Source: Betaproteobacteria bacterium MOLA814 (GTDB lineage: Bacteria; Pseudomonadota; Gammaproteobacteria; Burkholderiales; Burkholderiaceae_C). Taken from it: a stretch of 64,000 nt of DNA. Position 1 is the stretch's first letter; each line of letters starts with the position of its first letter. This document shows positions 1-9,657 of the stretch, one piece after another. Where the stretch lies: contig AYMW01000001.1 in NCBI GenBank assembly GCA_000496475.1, positions 246,623 through 310,622 of the forward strand, given 5' to 3'. The notes beneath the pieces were generated by a model, which saw only the letters and a program-made list of their open reading frames with translations, made no database searches and was not told the origin of the DNA. The translations under genes and the position numbers were made by a program.

Positions 1-393
1 ATGTATCCAGTTCTCGCAATGTGTGTCGGTGCCAGCCTAGGTGCCATCAGCCGCTGGCAACTTAGCCTGTGGTTCAACCATAGTGGCCATGCCAGTATTG
101 CCATAGGCACGCTGAGTGCCAACTGGATTGGGGCTTACTTTGTCGGCATGGGTTTTGTGTTTTTACAAACCCACACTGCCCTAGATCCCATGTGGCGTTT
201 GCTACTGATGACAGGCTTTCTGGGAGCACTCACCACCTTCTCCACATTTTCAATTGAAACGGTTAATTTGCTGCAAACAGGTCAATTCTTAGACGCACTG
301 ATCAACTCGGCATTGCATCTAGTAGGCTCTTTGGTGTTGACGTATGCTGGCATTCAGACAGCACAATGGCTGTGGGCTCACTCGCCTTCGTAA
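1..393 (+). CDS. crcB: Fluoride ion channel CrcB/FluC
   Basis: A 130-residue membrane protein of the CrcB/Fluc family, which forms dimeric channels that export fluoride across the inner membrane. Four hydrophobic helices fit the family length of about 125 residues. The family hallmarks are visible: an early GAxxR (GAISRW, near residue 14), a conserved Asn in SANWIGAY near residue 40, and GFLGALTTFSTFS near residue 73, which holds the Phe/Thr residues that line the pore. The ATG is the first base of the window, so its ribosome binding site and any fluoride riboswitch upstream cannot be seen. It converges with the minus-strand xdhC gene with only 8 bp between them and looks functionally unrelated to it. 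Confidence 0.93.
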   Translation: MYPVLAMCVGASLGAISRWQLSLWFNHSGHASIAIGTLSANWIGAYFVGMGFVFLQTHTALDPMWRLLLMTGFLGALTTFSTFSIETVNLLQTGQFLDALINSALHLVGSLVLTYAGIQTAQWLWAHSPS

Positions 394-401
394 GGCTTCA
401 G

Positions 402-1463
402 CTACACGCCACACACCAGCCCAGGGTCGTTGTGAGGTGTCTCTAGCCGCTCCTTGGCAGAACCAACCTCCATATCACGCGGCAATGTGACACTGTTTTT
501 GACAGCCAAAATTTCTGCCATGACACTCACAGCAATTTCTGGCGGTGTTTTGCTACCAATATAAATACCAATAGGGCCGCGCAAGCGGGCCATGCCCGCT
601 TCAGTTTGTTCGAAATGCTCGATCAAGCGCTGCTTGCGTGTCGCATGGTTGCGGCGTGAACCAATTGCGCCAACGTAAAAAGCTGGCGTGTTCAACGCCT
701 CTAGCAATGCCAAGTCATCTAGTTTGGGGTCATGCGTCAAGGCCACCACACAACTGCGAGAGTCAGGTGCAAAGGCCAGTACCTCGTCATCAGGCATGGT
801 ACTGACCACATGCGCAGCAGGCACTTGCCACGCGCCGCGGTATTCATCGCGCGGGTCACACACAGTGACAGAAAAGCCGCTGAACAAAGCCATGGTGGCC
901 AAATACTCGCTCAACTGGCCAGCGCCAATGATGAGCATGCGGTAACCAGGGCCAAACGTGTTGACCAACGTTTGCGCATCCAGCTTAAGGGCCTCCGGCG
1001 TTTTGCTGACTGTACAAACAGCTATCCCGCTCGTTAAATCCAAACTGCGACATACCAAACGGCCTTGGTCTAAGTGCGTCACCAACTCGACCAGTTGGGC
1101 TGCATTTGGGTCAAACTCCAACAACAACTCCAAGGTGCCGCCACAAGGCAGACCAAACCGGTGTGCCTCATCGGCACTCACACCGTAGCTCACAGGCTGT
1201 GGCGCACCCATTGGAATCGCTGCATCTTTATTGCTGTCGTGCTGACCTGAATAAGCCAAGGTGTAGCGGTTGATGAGGTCGTCCTCAATACAGCCGCCAG
1301 ACACTGAGCCAACAACTGCACCGTCTTCTCGCATGACCATAATGGAGCCCACAGGCCGAGGCGATGAGCCCCATGTGCGCACAACAGTAGCCAATAAAGC
1401 CCTGTGCCCTGCAACACGCCAGTCGCGCAATGTCCGCAATACTGTGAGATCTAGGTTGTCCAT
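402..1463 (-). CDS. XdhC/CoxI-family molybdenum hydroxylase maturation protein
   Basis: A 353-residue XdhC/CoxI-family protein. Family members bind molybdenum cofactor and help insert or sulfurate it in molybdenum hydroxylases. The N-terminal XdhC domain shows TWGSSPRPVGSIMVM and SVSGGCIEDDL (residues about 29-65). The C-terminal Rossmann-like domain shows IIGAGQLSEYLA (about 178-189), the HDPKLDD stretch and GAIGSRRNHATR. The ATG at 1463 has AGGA eight bases upstream. It is the last gene of the cox-type operon, 36 bp after coxG. A second, shorter family member (8440-9267) opens the same cluster, so the locus has two maturation proteins. This one is the likelier CoxF/CoxI equivalent. Confidence 0.85.
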   Translation of the reverse strand: MDNLDLTVLRTLRDWRVAGHRALLATVVRTWGSSPRPVGSIMVMREDGAVVGSVSGGCIEDDLINRYTLAYSGQHDSNKDAAIPMGAPQPVSYGVSADEAHRFGLPCGGTLELLLEFDPNAAQLVELVTHLDQGRLVCRSLDLTSGIAVCTVSKTPEALKLDAQTLVNTFGPGYRMLIIGAGQLSEYLATMALFSGFSVTVCDPRDEYRGAWQVPAAHVVSTMPDDEVLAFAPDSRSCVVALTHDPKLDDLALLEALNTPAFYVGAIGSRRNHATRKQRLIEHFEQTEAGMARLRGPIGIYIGSKTPPEIAVSVMAEILAVKNSVTLPRDMEVGSAKERLETPHNDPGLVCGV

Positions 1464-1499
1464 GTTTACCGTCCTGAAGGCTTGGTCTAACTGTGCTTT

Positions 1500-2120
1500 C
1501 TATGCACTCAATAACAAATAGGCCACGATGCCGACTACAGCAACACCCAGCATCCAATTGATGCTCTTGGACGCGCCAGCTGTTTCAACTGCAGCGCCTT
1601 CAGGCTTGGCCTGTGGTGCCTTTGATGTTTCTGTACTGGCTGAAGTGGCTGAGCTTGCATCTGGAGCCGCTGCACCGTGCTGCTCGGCCAAGTGGTTGTC
1701 CATGCGTTTGAAAAAGTCATCGGCCATTTTTGAGGCTACCCCGTCTATCAAGCGCTGACCCAATTGGGCCACTTTACCGCCCACTGTTGCGTGCACGGTG
1801 TAGGACAGCAAGCAGCCACTGCCTTGAGGCGTTAATTTGACATGTGAGGACCCTTTGCCGAATCCTGCAGGGCCACCCTGACCTTCAAACTGCAATGTAT
1901 AGGCGTTAGGCGGGTCAACATCCTCTAGCTTAATCACACCCGTGAATTTGGCAGAAACGGGCCCTATTTTCAAAGCCATGGCCATGTCAAATGTGTTGTC
2001 GCCTGTTGCCTCGACTTTGGTGCAACCAGGAATACATGCCATTAAAACAGCGGGGTCGTTGAGTGCCTCCCAAGCCGTTTTTTGCGACACACTTAGTTCG
2101 CGTGAGCCTTGCATATCCAT
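1500..2120 (-). CDS. coxG: CoxG-like membrane-anchored SRPBCC protein
   Basis: A 206-residue CoxG/SRPBCC-family protein. In CO-oxidising bacteria CoxG is thought to recruit the molybdenum hydroxylase to the cytoplasmic membrane, and related proteins bind hydrophobic ligands such as menaquinone. The first ~150 residues carry the family core (LNDPAVLMACIPGCTKVE, GPVSAKFTGVI, GGKVAQLGQRLIDG). An Ala/Glu/Pro-rich linker follows, then a C-terminal helix (WMLGVAVVGIVAYLLLSA) that should be the membrane anchor. AGGAG lies nine bases before the ATG. It sits between the VWA gene and the xdhC-like gene. The tail anchor supports delivery of electrons from this hydroxylase to the respiratory chain. Confidence 0.86.
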   Translation of the reverse strand: MDMQGSRELSVSQKTAWEALNDPAVLMACIPGCTKVEATGDNTFDMAMALKIGPVSAKFTGVIKLEDVDPPNAYTLQFEGQGGPAGFGKGSSHVKLTPQGSGCLLSYTVHATVGGKVAQLGQRLIDGVASKMADDFFKRMDNHLAEQHGAAAPDASSATSASTETSKAPQAKPEGAAVETAGASKSINWMLGVAVVGIVAYLLLSA

Positions 2121-2151
2121 GAGAATATCTCCTGTTGTAACTGAAAAAAAT

Positions 2152-3324
2152 TTAACGTGCCGTGCGCATCAACTGCGCAATACTGCTGGCCAGCATATAC
2201 AGGCTATCCACATTATGAACAGCCAACATGGCGTCGCAATGCGTACGCAGCAATTGTGCGCCCTGTGCAGTGGGCACGTATTGATCAAACCGCAGCAAGG
2301 GGTTCAGCCACAGCAAGCGCTTGCTATGCAAGCTTAGCCACGACAAGTGCTGATCCAAATGCTTAGGTTCGCCTGTGTCCAAGCCGTCGCTGATCACCAG
2401 CACAATAGCGCGCGAACCACACAAGGCGTTGGCATGTTGTTGTTTGAATACTGTCAGGCTGTCGCCCAACTTGGTGCCACCAGCAAAGTCGGTGACCAAT
2501 TCGCTGACACGCTCCAGCATGCCGTCGGTATCATCGAGCGCAAATGCAGAACTGAGATCGGTTAAGTGGGTACCAACAGCAAACACACGCCGTTGGCTGG
2601 GGCCATTGGGCATGCCAGGTTTTGAAGACGCATGTAAAAAAGCCAGTAGCAACCGCGTGTACCGCTCCATAGAGCCTGACACATCCACCATGATCACAAG
2701 TGGTGGTGCTTTAAGCTGTCTGGCGCGCAATGGCAGGCGAGCACTCAACCCGTGTCCACGTGCGCTTTCTCTCAGCAAGCGAGACCAATGCACACGCGAG
2801 CCGTTGCTTGCCAACTTATAACGCCGGCTGCGCCACTTGGGCAAGCCTAAATCAATCTGCTTGGCCAAGCGCATGACCAGTAGGTATTCGCTGGCCGTCA
2901 GTGTGTTGAAGTCCGCATGTTTGATCCGATCAACCTCGCTGGCTGTCATCGCGGCATCCAGTTCAATTGGTATTTCAGGCTGCAGCTTGCTGCCCATGGC
3001 ATTGGCCTTGGGCGGACTCAAAGCCTCGCGAGAACGAGCACGCTGTTTGCTCGGATTGGCTTGACCTTGCGCGGTAGGCAGCATTTGGGACAACAACTGA
3101 TTGGCCAGTTTTGGATCGCGGAAATAAGCGTCAAACAACTCCCTAAACACCACCAAATCACCGTACTGACTCACCAACACAGCCTCTAGTGCCGCTTGTA
3201 CGTCGGGCTTGTTACGCAGGCCAACCGTGCGCAGAGCCTCAAACACCAAGGCACTCCTGCTGGCATCGCAAGCAATACCTGCACGGCGCAATGTACGCAA
3301 AAACCCCACCACGTTGGCGGCCAT
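2152..3324 (-). CDS. coxE: VWA-domain protein CoxE
   Basis: A CoxE-type von Willebrand factor A protein that works with the MoxR ATPase CoxD in maturing the molybdenum hydroxylase active site. The metal-ion adhesion motif DVSGS lies in MVDVSGSMERY near residue 213, and FAGGTKLGDSL supplies the second MIDAS loop. I chose the ATG at 3324 (390 residues, beginning MAANVVGFLRTLRRAG) because GGAG stands seven bases before it. A longer frame runs upstream and overlaps coxD; a GTG at 3375, eight bases after the coxD stop, is the main alternative. The pair coxD-coxE is a standard MoxR-VWA chaperone couple. Confidence 0.86.
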   Translation of the reverse strand: MAANVVGFLRTLRRAGIACDASRSALVFEALRTVGLRNKPDVQAALEAVLVSQYGDLVVFRELFDAYFRDPKLANQLLSQMLPTAQGQANPSKQRARSREALSPPKANAMGSKLQPEIPIELDAAMTASEVDRIKHADFNTLTASEYLLVMRLAKQIDLGLPKWRSRRYKLASNGSRVHWSRLLRESARGHGLSARLPLRARQLKAPPLVIMVDVSGSMERYTRLLLAFLHASSKPGMPNGPSQRRVFAVGTHLTDLSSAFALDDTDGMLERVSELVTDFAGGTKLGDSLTVFKQQHANALCGSRAIVLVISDGLDTGEPKHLDQHLSWLSLHSKRLLWLNPLLRFDQYVPTAQGAQLLRTHCDAMLAVHNVDSLYMLASSIAQLMRTAR

Positions 3325-3382
3325 TTTCCCACTCCGCGCATCGCCAAGAACATGCTGGCCTGATGGCTTGTTCACAGGACGC

Positions 3383-4306
3383 TCATGCTGTGTCAAGGTC
3401 ACCTGCCGCTTGCTGCGCCGAAGCTTCCAACACATCGGCGGCAAAGGCTTGCGACATCGCCGCAATATCGTCTTTTTGCTTGAACAAAATACCGGCGGTA
3501 TCTTGAATCACTTCAGGGTCTACCACCAAGGTGTCCAAGGCCACCAAAGCCTTGGCCCAGTCGACACTTTCAGCGATACCAGGCGCGCGTTGAAACGCGT
3601 TGCTAAACGGCATGCTGCGCAACTGCCCCACTACTGCAGCAACTTGAGCCGTCAGTTCTGGCGCGGCATTCGGGACGCGGGCTCGCACAATGGCCAACTC
3701 GCGCTCACGGTCTGGGTAATCCAGCCAGTGGTACAAACAGCGGCGCTTCACCGCATCATTCAATTCTCGGGTGCGGTTGCTGGTCAAAATGGTAACGGGC
3801 TGCTGCGCAGCTTTAACCGTTCCCAGCTCAGGAATACTGACTTGGTACTCACCCAAGTACTCCAGCAGAAATGCTTCAAAGGGCTCGTCGGCGCGGTCCA
3901 CTTCATCTATGAGCAACACAGCTCCTGGTGCTGGCGCTTGCAAGGCTTGCAACAGCGGACGGGCGATTAAAAATCTGGGGTCGTACACCGCGCGCTCTAC
4001 GTCTGCGGGGGCGCTAGAAGGCTGCCCTTCTAATGCACGCATATGCAGCAACTGTGCCGTGTAGTTCCACTCGTACAAGGCCTCTCGCTGCTCCATGCCA
4101 TCAAAGCACTGCAGACGAATCATTGGTCTAGACAGGACTTGTGACAACGCTTTAGCAAGCTCTGTTTTGCCAACACCTGGTTCGCCCTCTAGCAACAAAG
4201 GCCGCCCAAGTTTCAATGCTAAAAACACGGCTGTGGCCAAGCGTCTGTCAGCGTAATAGCCAACGCCTTCGAGGGCTTTAATTAAATCATCTATCGATTG
4301 GGGCAT
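3383..4306 (-). CDS. coxD: MoxR-family AAA+ ATPase CoxD
   Basis: A 307-residue MoxR-family AAA+ ATPase. CoxD in CO dehydrogenase clusters is implicated in forming the sulfurated Mo-Cu centre. Visible motifs are Walker A GEPGVGKTELA near residue 40, Walker B VLLIDEVDRADEPFEAFLLE, and sensor-1 in VTILTSNRTRELNDAVKRRC with its arginine finger. The ATG at 4306 (MPQSIDDLIKAL) is the natural family start; a frame extends upstream only through a TTG at 4357. The Shine-Dalgarno is poor, since a run of T precedes the ATG. It lies between coxM and the VWA partner coxE. In form II clusters its exact role is not established, because those enzymes lack the copper-binding Cys. Confidence 0.88.
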   Translation of the reverse strand: MPQSIDDLIKALEGVGYYADRRLATAVFLALKLGRPLLLEGEPGVGKTELAKALSQVLSRPMIRLQCFDGMEQREALYEWNYTAQLLHMRALEGQPSSAPADVERAVYDPRFLIARPLLQALQAPAPGAVLLIDEVDRADEPFEAFLLEYLGEYQVSIPELGTVKAAQQPVTILTSNRTRELNDAVKRRCLYHWLDYPDRERELAIVRARVPNAAPELTAQVAAVVGQLRSMPFSNAFQRAPGIAESVDWAKALVALDTLVVDPEVIQDTAGILFKQKDDIAAMSQAFAADVLEASAQQAAGDLDTA

Positions 4307-4393
4307 AAAAAAAAACCGTTGTGGGCAAATTAGACGTGGCAACGCAGACGCAGGCAAAAAAGCCCACGACTGCGTTGTTTACCTAAAAGAGTT

Positions 4394-5182
4394 TCAGGCT
4401 GCAGCGTTAACGGCTCGCTGAGCAACCACTTTGACCAATTGCGCCCGATAGGCTGAGCTGGCATGCAAGTCGGCATTAAGACCAACCGCGCTAACGGCTA
4501 CGCCGTCCAGCGCTGCGGCACTGAAATTACCAGCCAATGCAGCTTCCATGTCAGTTTGTCGATACACGCTGGAAGCCGCGCCAGTGATGGCCACACGCAC
4601 GCCGCTGTCAAGCTCAGAGACAAACACACCCACCATGGCGAAGCGTGAAGCTGGCTGCTTGAACTTGACATAGGCTGCGCGCTTGGGAATCTCAAACGCA
4701 ACAGCTGTTATCAACTCCCCCTCTTCCAAGGCTGTGGTGTACATCCCCTGAAAAAAGTCACTTGCCGCGATGACGCGCTTGTTGGTATGAACACTCGCGT
4801 TCAAAGCCAACACCGCGCTGGGATAGCAAGCAGCTGGGTCGTTGTTTGCAACTGATCCGCCTAGTGTGCCTCGGGCTCGTACTTGGCGATCTCCAATATG
4901 ACCTGCCAGTGACGCCAGGGCTGGGATGTTGGCTTGCACAACGTCGCTGTTGGCCACATCCATGTGGGTGGTCATGGCACCAATCACGACGGCATTGCCG
5001 TCTTTTTTGATACCAGACAGACCTGAAATTTTTCCCAAATCGATGAGCTTTTCAGGTGCTGCCAAACGCTGCTTCATAGTCGCCAATAGGGTTTGACCAC
5101 CGGCCAAAGCTTGACCGCCGCCAGCCACTGCTGCCACGGCTTCATCCAGAGAACTGGGGTTTGCATATTCAAAGGTGTACAT
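4394..5182 (-). CDS. coxM: Molybdenum hydroxylase medium (FAD) subunit CoxM
   Basis: The 262-residue FAD-binding subunit of a heterotrimeric molybdenum hydroxylase; it passes electrons from the iron-sulfur subunit to the acceptor. The FAD pyrophosphate-binding motif is seen as AGGQTLLATMKQR (residues about 26-38) and the second flavin motif as TLGGSVANNDPAACYPS near residue 106. The C-terminal CoxM domain (FVSELDSGVRVAITGA and after) is present. The start has GGAG seven bases before the ATG at 5182. Length is normal for the family (260-300). It follows coxL by 39 bp in the same operon. Confidence 0.9.
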   Translation of the reverse strand: MYTFEYANPSSLDEAVAAVAGGGQALAGGQTLLATMKQRLAAPEKLIDLGKISGLSGIKKDGNAVVIGAMTTHMDVANSDVVQANIPALASLAGHIGDRQVRARGTLGGSVANNDPAACYPSAVLALNASVHTNKRVIAASDFFQGMYTTALEEGELITAVAFEIPKRAAYVKFKQPASRFAMVGVFVSELDSGVRVAITGAASSVYRQTDMEAALAGNFSAAALDGVAVSAVGLNADLHASSAYRAQLVKVVAQRAVNAAA

Positions 5183-5221
5183 TTTGTAACTCCAAAAGAG
5201 ATAGTGGTTGAGGCAAGCCTT

Positions 5222-7594
5222 TTAGACCTTGGCAGATTGAATGGCTGTCCACACGCGGTTTGGACTGGCTGGCATGTCAAAGTCGGTTACACCAACTTCA
5301 TGCAGCGCGTCCAACACGGCATTGATGACAGCCGGTGGTGAGCCAATTGCGCCTGCTTCGCCACAACCTTTGGTGCCCAATGGGTTATGGGTGCAAGGCG
5401 TGCACACATGACCAATGTTGAATTGCGGGAAGTCATCGGCACGCGGCATGGTGTAGTCCATGAAGCTGCCTGTGAGCAACTGACCGGTTTCCGTGTCGTA
5501 AACACAGTTCTCCATCATTGCTTGACCAATACCCTGGGCCAAACCACCGTGCACTTGGCCTTCAACCACCATGGGATTGATGATGGTGCCGAAGTCGTCC
5601 ACTGCGGTGAAACGATCCACACGTGTGACGCCAGTTGCGGGATCAATTTCGACCTCACAAATATACGTACCAGCTGGAAAAGTGAAGTTGGTCGGATCGT
5701 AAAACGCAGTCTCGTTAAGACCCGGCTCCAACTTGTCGAGTGGGTAGTTGTGCGGTACATAGGCAGTCAATGCAACCTGTGCAAACGGAACTTTTTTGTC
5801 GGTACCCTTAACCGTAAACTCACCGTTGGCAAATTCAATATCAGTATCACTGGCTTCTAACAAGTGGGCTGCAATTTTCTTGGCTTTGGCTTCTATTTTG
5901 TCTAGGGCACGCATGATAGCCGCACCGCCAACTGAGACTGAACGTGAGCCGTAAGTTCCCATACCAAATGGCACACGCCCCGTATCGCCGTGCACGATGT
6001 CAACTTGGTCAACTTCGAGTCCTAAGCGAGCCGCAACAATTTGCGCAAACGTGGTTTCGTGGCCTTGACCATGGCTATGAGAGCCCGTGAACACGGTCAC
6101 GCCTCCAGTTGGGTTGACACGCACCTCGCCTGACTCAAACAGACCAGCACGGGCACCCAATGCGCCTGCGATATTGCTGGGAGCAATGCCACAAGCCTCG
6201 ATGTAGCTGGAGTAACCCATGCCACGCAACATGCCTTTTGCCGCAGACGCCGCTTTGCGCTGGGGAAAGCCTGCTGTGTCGGCCATGCTTTGAGCTTTTT
6301 CCATCAGCGCAGGAAAGTCGCCAATGTCGTACTGCAAGGCCACAGGTGTTTGGTATGGGAAGCTGGTGATGAAGTTGCGCTTGCGAATCTCGTCTTGCGA
6401 CATGTTCATCTCCCACGCACAGCGTGAGACCAAACGCTCTAAAAGATAGGTCGCTTCTGGGCGGCCTGCACCACGGTAGGCATCCACTGGGGTGGTGTTG
6501 GTAAACCAAGCGTCCACCTCAACATAGACCTGCGGGGTTTTATACTGGCCCGCCAACAAGGTGGCGTACAAAATGGTCGGTACAGCTGAGCCAAATGTAG
6601 ACAAGTAAGCGCCCAAGTTGGCGTCAGTGTGCACGCGCAAGGCCAAGAAATTGCCATCTTTGTCCATGGCCATTTCAGCCGTGCTGACATGGTCACGACC
6701 ATGTGCGTCGCTAAGAAACGCTTCACTTCGTTCGCACACCCATTTGATGGGTCGGTTAATTTGTTTAGACCCCCAAGTCAGCGCAACGTCTTCTGCGTAA
6801 AGGTAAATTTTTGAGCCGAAACCACCGCCGACATCAGGCGCGATGACACGCACTTTGTGCTCAGGCAAGCTCAGCACAAACGCACACATCAACAAACGCT
6901 CAACGTGTGGATTTTGATTGCTGACGTACAAGGTGTAATCATCGCCGGCGCGGTTGTAGTGACCAATGGCGGCACGTGTTTCCAAAGCGTTGGGCACCAA
7001 CCGGTTGTTGGTGAGGTCTATTGTTGTGACGTGATGCGCGCCAATAAACGCGTCATCCACGCCTGCCTTGTCGCCAATGCCCCACTTAAAACAATGGTTG
7101 CCGGGTGCTTCAGCATGCAAAGGTGTGTGGGTACGAGCTTGCTCACACGTGACCGATGCCTGTAGCACCTCGTAGGCCACCTCGACGTATTCAGCCGCGT
7201 CTTTAGCTTGTTGAGCCGTCTCAGCAACCACCATGGCGACGTGATCACCCACATAGCGAACTTTGCCAATAGCCAATACAGGGTGCGGCGGCTCAGACAT
7301 GGGGGTGCCGTCAGTGCTGGTAATTCCCCACCCGCAGGGCAACCCGCCCATTTTTCCTTCGATATCTTTGCCACTAAAGATGCTGACTACGCCGGGCATG
7401 GCCATAGCGGCATCTGTGTTGACAGAAATGATGTTGGCGTGGGCATGCGGCGAACGCACAAAAACAGCGTAAGTTTGGTTGGCAATGTTGATGTCGTCGG
7501 TGTAGTTGCCAGCACCCGTCAAAAACCGGTAGTCTTCTTTGCGTTTAACAGACTCGCCAATAAATGGCAGTTTAGAAAATTCAGTTGCACCCAT
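5222..7594 (-). CDS. Form II molybdenum hydroxylase large subunit (CoxL-like)
   Basis: The 790-residue catalytic subunit of a xanthine dehydrogenase/CO dehydrogenase-family enzyme, holding molybdopterin cytosine dinucleotide. Seen: GGGFGSK near residue 256, AYRGAGR near 372-378, and the C-terminal [12 protein letters not shown] with the catalytic base Glu. AYRGAGR is the form II active-site loop. Form I CO dehydrogenases have AYxCSFR with the copper-binding Cys, absent here. Form II enzymes are often annotated as CO dehydrogenase, but their substrates are mostly unknown and several related proteins hydroxylate N-heterocycles. The ATG at 7594 has GGAG eight bases upstream; a TTG five codons earlier is less likely. 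Urate/allantoin genes nearby and xdhC genes on both sides make a purine or other heterocycle substrate worth considering. Confidence 0.88.
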   Translation of the reverse strand: MGATEFSKLPFIGESVKRKEDYRFLTGAGNYTDDINIANQTYAVFVRSPHAHANIISVNTDAAMAMPGVVSIFSGKDIEGKMGGLPCGWGITSTDGTPMSEPPHPVLAIGKVRYVGDHVAMVVAETAQQAKDAAEYVEVAYEVLQASVTCEQARTHTPLHAEAPGNHCFKWGIGDKAGVDDAFIGAHHVTTIDLTNNRLVPNALETRAAIGHYNRAGDDYTLYVSNQNPHVERLLMCAFVLSLPEHKVRVIAPDVGGGFGSKIYLYAEDVALTWGSKQINRPIKWVCERSEAFLSDAHGRDHVSTAEMAMDKDGNFLALRVHTDANLGAYLSTFGSAVPTILYATLLAGQYKTPQVYVEVDAWFTNTTPVDAYRGAGRPEATYLLERLVSRCAWEMNMSQDEIRKRNFITSFPYQTPVALQYDIGDFPALMEKAQSMADTAGFPQRKAASAAKGMLRGMGYSSYIEACGIAPSNIAGALGARAGLFESGEVRVNPTGGVTVFTGSHSHGQGHETTFAQIVAARLGLEVDQVDIVHGDTGRVPFGMGTYGSRSVSVGGAAIMRALDKIEAKAKKIAAHLLEASDTDIEFANGEFTVKGTDKKVPFAQVALTAYVPHNYPLDKLEPGLNETAFYDPTNFTFPAGTYICEVEIDPATGVTRVDRFTAVDDFGTIINPMVVEGQVHGGLAQGIGQAMMENCVYDTETGQLLTGSFMDYTMPRADDFPQFNIGHVCTPCTHNPLGTKGCGEAGAIGSPPAVINAVLDALHEVGVTDFDMPASPNRVWTAIQSAKV

Positions 7595-7677
7595 GGTGAC
7601 GCTCCTCAAAAGATCAATGCAGCAAGCAAAATGGCCGGCTGGCGGAACAAAAAAAAGTAATGTAAGTGGCTACAGGG

Positions 7678-8145
7678 TTAAGCCATCATGGCGTCGCGCC
7701 CAGATTGAACAGCACGAACAATGTTTTGATAGCCTGTGCAGCGGCATATGTTGCCCTCTAACGAATCTCGAATTTCTTGCTCGCTGGCATCGGGGTTTTT
7801 ATTCACCAAATCAATTGAGCTCATGACCATGCCTGGTGTGCAGTAGCCGCATTGCAAACCATGGCACTCTTTGAATGCCGCTTGCATCGGGTGAAGCGTG
7901 CCATCTTGCTGCGCCAAGCCCTCTATGGTGCCAATATCTGCGCCATTGGCAGACGCGGCCAAAACGCTGCAGGACTTGACTGCGTTGCCATTCATCATGA
8001 CGGTGCAAGCGCCGCACTGTGAGGTGTCACAGCCGACGTGCGTACCTGTCAAGTGCAAGGTATCTCGAATCATTTGCACCAGCAATGTGTTGTCTGGTAC
8101 GTCGGCTTGAACGGGCTTGCCGTTGACGGTGAGTTGCACTAGCAT
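7678..8145 (-). CDS. coxS: Molybdenum hydroxylase small [2Fe-2S] subunit CoxS
   Basis: The 155-residue iron-sulfur subunit of the hydroxylase, with two [2Fe-2S] clusters. The N-terminal plant-ferredoxin cluster is GCDTSQCGACTV plus Cys in AVKSCSVLA. The C-terminal helical cluster is LQCGYCTPGMVM and NICRCTGYQNIV. Both patterns are complete, so electron transfer from the Mo site to CoxM should be intact. The ATG at 8145 has GGAG nine bases upstream; a TTG at 8160 would add five residues. It is followed by coxL after 83 bp, giving the order S-L-M, unlike the M-S-L order of form I clusters. S-L-M is the order I know for form II clusters. Confidence 0.92.
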   Translation of the reverse strand: MLVQLTVNGKPVQADVPDNTLLVQMIRDTLHLTGTHVGCDTSQCGACTVMMNGNAVKSCSVLAASANGADIGTIEGLAQQDGTLHPMQAAFKECHGLQCGYCTPGMVMSSIDLVNKNPDASEQEIRDSLEGNICRCTGYQNIVRAVQSGRDAMMA

Positions 8146-8439
8146 GGTTTCGATCTCCAAAAATGTTTGCTGGGCTGCACATTACGTGACCTGTCTACTT
8201 TGAATGACTGCAGACGAAAGTTGGCTAGGGGAAACCCGATAGCGCTCGATCGCTTGCTGGAAAATTCTCAACTTGATACACAGTTTTGACTTGACCTTCG
8301 TAATAACCCTTGGTGCACACTGCGAACCCAAAGACGCTCCCCCACCCGCTATAGGCAGCACACGGTCAGCCCTGTTCTGACGCTAGGGACGGCGCGCCAG
8401 CGCCAGCTGGCAACGTTTCAAGTTGGCTATATACCCAGA
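8146..8439 (-). other. Non-coding gap between xdhC and coxS
   Basis: 294 bp without a convincing gene inside an otherwise compact operon. It contains GC-rich inverted sequence around 8390-8412 (GCCAGCTGGC is a perfect 10-bp palindrome) and may hold a separate promoter for coxSLM. I see no clear -35/-10 pair. It leaves open whether xdhC (8440-9267) is co-transcribed with coxS. Confidence 0.4.
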
Positions 8440-9267
8440 CTAAGACACCACCACCCGGTGCTGCAACAGCTGGGCGGCTACCGCAGCGGCTATCACACCG
8501 GGCTCTTTGCCCACCACGTCAGGCACACCAATTGGGCACGTGATGTGGGCCAACTCTTCATCGCTGAAGCCGCGCTCACGCAAACGGTTTTGAAAGGTGG
8601 CCCATTTGGTGTGGCTGCCAATCAAACCCACAAACGGCAAATCACCCAAACCGCGCTGACGGCTCAGGCACTGCGCGACCACATCCAAATCTTCTGCATG
8701 GCTAAAGCTCATGATGAGTACCAATGCACCCGACGGCAAGTCTGCAACGGCGGCCTGAACAGGACTAGAGTGTTCAAGCGTGACGCCCTCGCCCACGCTA
8801 ACAGGAAAAATTTCATCGCGGCTGTCTATCCAGGTCAGATCAAAAGGTAGCGCCCTGAGCGTACGTTCAATGGCGTGCCCAACATGACCACCGCCAAACA
8901 GTGCAACAGTTTGGTAGAAGGGCTTAAGGGCTTGCAACAGTGAGGCCACTGTCGACGCATGCAACGAGGCAGCTAAGAACTGAAACCGCACCGCTAAAGC
9001 CCCGCCACAACACTGGCCGAGGCTTGGACCTAGCTTGAAGTGCACCACTTCATCGCAGCTCTGCGCACGTTGCAGCACCCGCTGCGCATGTTCGACAGCC
9101 TGCCATTCAAGGTGACCCCCACCAATGGTCGCAATGAGACCCCGTGAGCCTACGGCCATCCATGTGCCAGGGCCCCGCGGCACAGAGCCCGTGGCACTGT
9201 GCACGCGCACCAGCACCAAGGGCTGAGCACCCAAAGCCATGCGAAGGGATTGGAAATCGCTGATCAA
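8440..9267 (-). CDS. xdhC: XdhC-family xanthine dehydrogenase accessory protein
   Basis: A 275-residue XdhC protein of the short xanthine dehydrogenase type, which binds the molybdenum cofactor for sulfuration and insertion. The N-terminal domain shows TGSVPRGPGTWM and TIGGGHLEWQAVEHA; the Rossmann part shows VALFGGGHVGHAI near residue 124, MSFSHAEDLDVV and FVGLIGSHTKWATFQNRL. The frame opens at a TTG (9267). The next ATG is at 9240 and would remove the conserved first strand, so I keep TTG, although neither start has a clear ribosome site. It resembles the XdhC of xdhABC operons more than the copy at 402-1463 does, which fits a purine-hydroxylase reading of the neighbouring enzyme. Confidence 0.85.
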   Translation of the reverse strand: MISDFQSLRMALGAQPLVLVRVHSATGSVPRGPGTWMAVGSRGLIATIGGGHLEWQAVEHAQRVLQRAQSCDEVVHFKLGPSLGQCCGGALAVRFQFLAASLHASTVASLLQALKPFYQTVALFGGGHVGHAIERTLRALPFDLTWIDSRDEIFPVSVGEGVTLEHSSPVQAAVADLPSGALVLIMSFSHAEDLDVVAQCLSRQRGLGDLPFVGLIGSHTKWATFQNRLRERGFSDEELAHITCPIGVPDVVGKEPGVIAAAVAAQLLQHRVVVS

Positions 9268-9657
9268 CGCGTGCTAACAGGCACCCGGACGGCGCTATAG
9301 TTCGACGAGCTCACCGTGTGAAACGAAACGCGCGGTACGGGTCATGTGGGTCAAGGTGCATGCTTGGTGATTGTTAAAAGATAACCATTTGTAGCTTTTA
9401 CAGCGGTGAGTTGATCATTAAATTTTAACTGTCAAGTTTAGATACTGACAAACATTGAAGTTATAAAAGCCAGCAGCGGTTAATGTTTGTTGAAAATTTG
9501 AAACCATGTCTTTTTATACGGGAAAACCCTTGACCGCCACTCAAGCGCCAACACCCATCACGTTTGTCGTTTAGTCTAGGTGGACTTACAACGACAGTTG
9601 CTTGTAGTTTGTGTAACCACAACAGACCAACTGTGCATCAAGGAAACGCTGATAAGC
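9268..9657. other. AT-rich intergenic region between divergent genes
   Basis: 390 bp between the divergent xdhC and lipoprotein genes. The middle (about 9360-9520) is clearly more AT-rich than its surroundings and probably carries both promoters. I could not assign boxes with confidence and see no gene in it. Confidence 0.45.

Noticed and set aside
5222-7594. Form I (true) CO dehydrogenase
   Set aside because: The active-site loop is AYRGAGR and lacks the Cys that binds copper.
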